A stretch of DNA of 47,500 nucleotides from Strigamia acuminata (Eukaryota > Arthropoda > Chilopoda > Geophilomorpha > Linotaeniidae), in assembly GCA_949358305.1 (NCBI GenBank), contig CASHSZ010000125.1, positions 1 to 47,500 on the forward strand, given 5' to 3'. The notes beneath the pieces are model-generated. The model had not been told where the DNA came from, ran no database searches, and saw only the letters and a list, made by a program, of their open reading frames with translations. Shown here in pieces: positions 42,519 to 47,500 of the stretch; position 1 is the stretch's first letter, and every line of letters begins with the position of its first letter. The position numbers and the translations under genes were made by a program.

Positions 42519-43449
42519 CGACGGAGTTTTGGTTGCCGGATTCGGTTGTAGCGGGGCACGCCATTGGTGATGTTCCCGGCGCGCGATTCAAAGTGGCCAA
42601 AGTCGCAAATGTTTCGTTGTTGGCTTTGTACGGGGAGAAAAAGGAAAGACCGAGGTCTTAAAATGTGTTTTTTTTTTTTTTGGTTCGTAAAAAAAAAAAA
42701 TAAATTAATTAATTAATAAATAAAAAAATAAATAAATAAATAAATAAATAAAAATTAAACAGAAAATCAAGAAAGAAAAAAAAAAAGAAACAAAACATAT
42801 TACGGCGAGAGACCGCGCGAACAAATTCGGCGGCAAATTCGAACTCGGCGACCAAAATTCAAAAATAAACCGATCGACCTTCCGTATCCAACGAGCGAAG
42901 CGGGTAAACCGCGAGGTCGGCGAACTGCGAGGAAACATCGTGATCATCGTCGCGAACAACGTTTGGCGCGACGAAGACTTCGAAAAAGACAGACACGCTC
43001 GGGCACCCGATGGAAGGCAAATCCTCTCGGCGGCGAGCAAAGATGACGAACACGCGGGTGAGCTAATTGTTTCTTGGATGCTAACGCGGCGCCCGAAGTC
43101 ACTCGGTTTACTCGCCACCCCGTTGTTTGTTTGTAATAAACGATAGTGTCGTCCGATCAAAAAGTCGTTGCCGCCATTAAAACGAATGAGAAATTCTACG
43201 TTAAAGTCTCGTTTTTAACGTTTCGATCGATTTATTTTTGAAACTCGATCGAATTCAAATTTGCCACTAAACAAGCAAACAAACAAAAAAAAAAAACAAA
43301 CACATTTTAAGACCTCGGTCTTTCCTTTTTCTCCCCGTACAAAGCCAACAACGAAACATTAGCGACTTTGACCACTTTGAATCGCGCGCCGGGAACATCA
43401 CCAACGGCGTGCCCCGCTACGACCGAATCCGGCAACCAAAACTCCGTCG
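42519..43449. mobile_element. 931-bp TIR element, copy 2
   Basis: Copy of 21129-22059 carried by the segmental duplication, not an independent insertion. The downstream 52-bp direct repeats recur at about 43569-43622 and 43740-43792. Confidence 0.75.
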
Positions 43450-44028
43450 TTTTCCATCTCGTTAAAATTCAAACAAACATCCGTCTCTGGGCGCGCAAGC
43501 CACGATCTTCTTTCCGTCCCCGATCAACTGGACACGAACGCACTTCCGGGTGGCGGAATTCGGCCGCCTGGCTTCGACTCCAACTTTCTTTCTCCGGCAC
43601 GGTTCCCTCGGCATGGGACGCGCCATCGAGAGGATTCGCCTTCCACCGGGTGCCCGAGCGTGCCTGTCTTTTTAAAGTCTTTGTCGTGCCAACGTTGTTC
43701 GCAACGATGGTCGTGATGTTTCCCGGTAGTCTCGTTTGCTGGCTTCGACTCCAACTTTCTTTCTCCGGCACGGTTCTCTCGGCGTGGGATGCCGACCCCG
43801 TTCACTCGGCGAGTGCATATCGGAGGGAACGTCGCTAATCGACCGCATGTTTTGCACACACGCGCCCGCGTACAATTCCTCGTTGTACCGAGCGCGGTAC
43901 AGCGCATCTCCGGGCGCTCCGTAGTCCAGACGAAATGGTTTGCGGTCTCGACATCAAGTGTCACGACAACGTGGATCAAGTGCGCGTTTCATCATCCGCC
44001 CGGTCCCCGTCGCCACATCGTCTTCGTT

Positions 44029-44029
<1 letters not shown>

Positions 44030-44087
<58 letters not shown>

Positions 44088-44093
44088 GAGTAA
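44030..44093 (+). repeat. (GTAA)16 array of 5' splice sites, copy 2
   Basis: As 22640-22699 with one extra GTAA unit; it accounts for the 4-bp offset change of the duplication from here on. Confidence 0.9.
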
Positions 44094-44181
44094 GTTTGAT
44101 GCTTTGTGTGATCTCCCTTTCCAATTTATTTTCAATTAATTAATTAATTCTTTATTCGTCTCCCACACGGAAGAAAGAAAG

Positions 44182-44682
44182 ATGAACGGAGCACCAGCAC
44201 CACACAGAGAAGAGGGCGGTAGGTCGTATTACTGCGTTTTGTGCGGCGAGCACCCAAACGGTGAGAAACATCTATTTATCTACTTATTAGTCGTCCATTT
44301 TCTTTTTATTTTTTCATTTTCTTTTATTTTATTTTATTTTTATTTTTCTTATTTATTTCAGACCCGGACGGCTACTTTTACATGGACATCTTCCGCCACT
44401 GGCGACAGCGACACGACATCCGTGAAGGTGCGGACGAGGCCATCCGGGGATTGCTACGAATGTATTCGCGCGAGCCCGCTCATCTAGCGTTGGTGAGCAT
44501 TTAACTCCTTCGTCTAGTTAACCAACCAACTAATTCGTTTCTTCCTCCCTTCCCCCCCCCTCTTTTAGATATTGGGGCAGGTGCACCAACGCGGCAGACG
44601 CTGTCCGTTTTGTGCGGAGACACCCTCTCCAGACAACCTGATTGGCCATTGGACGGAGGCGCACAGGATTTCGTTAATTTGA
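44182..44682 (+). CDS. Gene C': copy of the paired-finger gene C
   Basis: Exons 44182-44260, 44362-44492 and 44569-44682, offset 21394 from gene C. Same 107-residue protein and same altered acceptor (CACACGG) in the 5' UTR intron. Confidence 0.85.
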
Positions 44683-44813
44683 TCTTTTTCTTTTATTGTA
44701 TTGTCTCAAATATATAAAAAAAAAAAATAAATAAAATAAAAAAAAAATAAATAAATCCACATTAACCATTGTAATTGTTGTTGTTGTTGTTTTTGTTGTT
44801 ATTATTATTATTA

Positions 44814-44975
44814 TTACATCATTACATCGTTATTATTACAAACAAACGACTCGTCCTTGTCGTCCACCGTCTCCAACTCATCCGCTCCCAACTCGTACAG
44901 GTCGGTCCCCGGGCCCCCGAGCCTCTTCCTCGTCAAGTTCAACTTCAACGCGACCACTTTTGTCTTCTCCCGCAT
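44814..44975 (-). CDS. Candidate small minus-strand coding segment, copy 2
   Basis: Copy of 23420-23581; same caveats. Confidence 0.25.
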   Translation of the reverse strand: MREKTKVVALKLNLTRKRLGGPGTDLYELGADELETVDDKDESFVCNNNDVMM

Positions 44976-45324
44976 CTTCCTCGTCAGCCTCTCGACTCTC
45001 TTTCCGAACTTCGTCGTCGTCGTCGTCGTCGTCTTTGTCTTCTCCTCACGCAGCGACGATAAAATCGAAACAAAACGTCTTTGATCAGGGCACTGGATCG
45101 GCGCGCTTCTGCGACGTGACCGCGTTTAGGCGCGTGCGGGGGACACGGGAGCGCGCGAGGGCGCGTCGGGCGAGCGACGGCTGCCGGGAACGACGTAACG
45201 AGGGGCGGTGGTGTCGTTACGTTTCGGCGCGACCGTGTAAGAGAGGGAATGAACAACAAAATAGATGATAAAACAAAAGAAATCGACCAACATATCCGTC
45301 AACTTCGAAACGAGACAGACAAGC

Positions 45325-45364
<40 letters not shown>

Positions 45365-46178
45365 GCGCGCCTCCTCGGCCAGCGCCGGGTCGCCCGTCTT
45401 ATTGATAGATCGGATTCGTCCCGTTGGCGCCGCTACCACGGTTTCCTTTGACGCCGACTCCTTTTATTTTATTTTATTTTATTTTATTTTATTTTATTTT
45501 TTTCTCTTGTTTGTTTTGTTTTTTTTTAAATATAAACCGATGGTTGGTTTGATTAAACCGCCTACTTGTAGGTTAGAAATGAAATGAAATTGTTCGCGGA
45601 CTTGTCACCAGATGTCACACGGGTTTGTTTATCCACGGTGCACCCTAGCGCGCGATTGTTTGGCACCAACAACGTTTATCAATTGCCTGTCGATTGTCGA
45701 GTGAGTAAACAAATTGGTCTATTAACCACGATCGCGACCACACGTATGCACCCGTACACGCGGAACAGCGTACGCCAATACGGCGTGCAAATTCGTTTGG
45801 TCGCGTTTCGGTCGCGTCGCTCATGGCGGCGAGAAAACTTGATCGCGGGAACAGCTTCATTTCAACTTTTTTTTCTTTTTAATTAGTTTTAATTAACTAA
45901 CTGATCAATTAATTAATTAATTAATTAATTAATTAATTAATAAAAATAAATAAAAATAAAATGAAATAAAATAACGAGACGCAAACGGCCGGGGTAGCGG
46001 GCTCGGTGTCCCGCTCGCGGATTTCGCGCGACGTGTTCTGTCGCCCCATCTTCGATCCCTCGTTCCCGGTTTATCGTCGCTTGTCACTCAATTTATTTTC
46101 ACATTTTCACGTTGTTCGTTTGTTTTATTTATTTAATTATTTATTTATTTAATTTTTCTTCTCCCGCGTAGACACCAG
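44976..46178. other. Intergenic between C' and D', copy 2
   Basis: Copy of 23582-24784 with the AGAC, TTTTA and AATT microsatellites. No gene recognised. Confidence 0.5.
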
Positions 46179-47480
46179 ATGGAAAAAGAAGAAGAAAAAA
46201 TAGTCGATGAGACCGAGCTCAACATCGGAACGGAGGTCGAGGTCGAAGAAACGGATGCCGTGGCTGTAGCGGCGAAACCCGTAAGTGAAAGAGTCGTTCC
46301 GTAAACCATCTATTCATCCATTCATTTAATTAATTCGATCGCTTATTTACAGGCCACGATCGACGACGAGGCGGTGGTTCCCGACATGCCGCGGCTGCAG
46401 CGGACGACGTCGGCGGCGTCCGAGTCGACCACCGAGGAACCAAAGGTAGCGCCGAGTGAAAGAATCGCCTCGATTTGTTTCGTTTTGTTTCACGCGTTAC
46501 TTTATATCTTACTTTTCCACTTATTTTTATTTTTATTTCTATTTTTCCTTTTATTTTTATTTATCTTTTTCTTTTTATTTGTTCGTTCGTTTCCAGGTCG
46601 TGTCCATCGACGAAGGGTTGCAGCCTCGCTTCCCGGACGACGGCAACGCGCCCGTGCCGAGTCCGACAGGACCCGACAGGGTGGTGGGTTTAGAAAAAAA
46701 AAAAAAAAAAAAAAAAATATTTTTGTCCCACTATTATTTCATCTTATTAACTCGTCCGCCTCTTTCCAGGTCACGCTGCCCACGCGACGGTCCGCGAGTC
46801 GGTCGTCGCTGTCATCGTCACTACCGTCGCCGCTACTGCAATCGCCGACGTATTCGCCACTACCGCCGCCATCCCCATCGACGGTGAGTGAAATTGTTGT
46901 TGGTTTGTTTGGGTCGAAACGTGCACGAACAAAAAAGTTCGAGTCCGGTAAAAATCGAGCCGAGGCCTCGACGCTTGCCCGTCCGCCGTCAAAGTAGCGC
47001 CCGAGAACGAGCGTTAGAGCGCATCCGACCAACTCGGATCTGTTTCGTTTCGCCTCGTTTCATAAGTTACTCCTTCTTTTCTTTTCTTTCGCCCGCCTTT
47101 TTCTTTAATTCGCTCGTTTACTTATATTTGTCTGTTCGTTTGTTTTCTTCCAGGTCGTGCCGGGCTCGTCGTCGTCGACGGTCGACCCCCGACCACGGCC
47201 CGCGGGACCCGAGACGGTGAGTAAAAGAATTATCGCGTAATTATTTTATTTTATCGATCCCGTTTATTTCGTTTTCTCGCGGGTGACGCAGCTTTCTCGG
47301 TCCCCGGGCGAAGACGAGGACGAAGAGTCGCAGGACACCACGCTGCCCCTGAATAGCCAGGCGTCGCTCGAGTCGCAGGCGACGGCGACAACAACGGCCG
47401 GGTCGCAGACCGGACGACTTGGGGTGTTCGAGGCGGCGATGATGATGCTGCGCGGTCCGAAGTCGCGGTCGACGGCGCCG
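46179..47480 (+). CDS. Gene D', 5' part, cut by window end
   Basis: Exons 46179-46280, 46353-46445, 46597-46683, 46770-46883, 47154-47216 and 47292-47480, all phase 0. The rest lies beyond the window. Compared with gene D, the fifth exon has an extra T at 47182, making it 63 nt and keeping the acidic reading of the sixth exon (starting LSRSPGEDEDEESQ) in frame. One substitution in that exon changes GLGLFEA-type sequence to V (GTG for TTG). The A-run in the third intron is one base longer. This copy therefore looks like the intact version, as far as it can be seen. Confidence 0.8.
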
Positions 47481-47500
47481 GTGAGTGAAAGAATCGTCAT

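Overview
The window is eukaryotic nuclear DNA. It has spliceosomal GT-AG introns with long pyrimidine or T-rich tracts, many microsatellites, Ty1/copia retrotransposons, and no operons or bacterial signals. Exons are GC-rich at third codon positions and introns are AT-rich. I cannot name the species. The primer-binding site of the intact copia element matches the 3' end of a metazoan-type initiator tRNA-Met, so a holozoan or another lineage with that tRNA end is possible, but this is weak evidence.

Layout. 1-4.6 kb: GC-rich satellite built on the palindrome CCGTTAACGG, with an 832-bp higher-order repeat, then dispersed repeats. 4.63-11.11 kb: an intact-looking copia element on the minus strand with two 553-bp LTRs and a 5-bp target duplication. 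11.1-15.4 kb: an array of palindromic repeats and a second satellite island. 15.7-29.6 kb: the gene region. It holds a coiled-coil exon (15.7 kb), gene A (polyalanine/coiled coil, 17.4-18.8 kb), gene B (20.4-20.9 kb), gene C (22.8-23.3 kb) and gene D (24.8-29.6 kb). 29.7-33.9 kb: a third satellite island with the same 832-bp repeat. 33.9-47.5 kb: a second, near-identical direct copy of the gene region (A', B', C' and the start of D'). That copy is interrupted at 37.76-40.61 kb by a copia-derived element whose two LTRs point in opposite directions.

Genes B, C and D share a module of two Cys2His2-like fingers, C-x2-C-x17-19-H-W-x3-H and C-x2-C-x11-H-W-x3-H, joined by a conserved RGLLR...SR.P linker. 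The introns fall at the same two places in all three genes. B and C are little more than this module. D carries it behind a long acidic, proline/serine-rich and Lys/Glu-rich region. I do not recognise it as a named family. Cellular roles are unknown; nucleic-acid binding is only an inference.

Satellite islands are framed by inverted copies of the same flanking modules (P-T-Q-satellite-Q'-T'-P'), so each island looks like a very large foldback unit. The two gene-region copies differ mainly in microsatellite length plus a few indels that matter: a 1-bp indel in D, a 4-bp indel in A, and 13 alanine codons in A. Recent tandem segmental duplication is the simplest reading. An uncollapsed haplotype or assembly artefact cannot be excluded from sequence alone.
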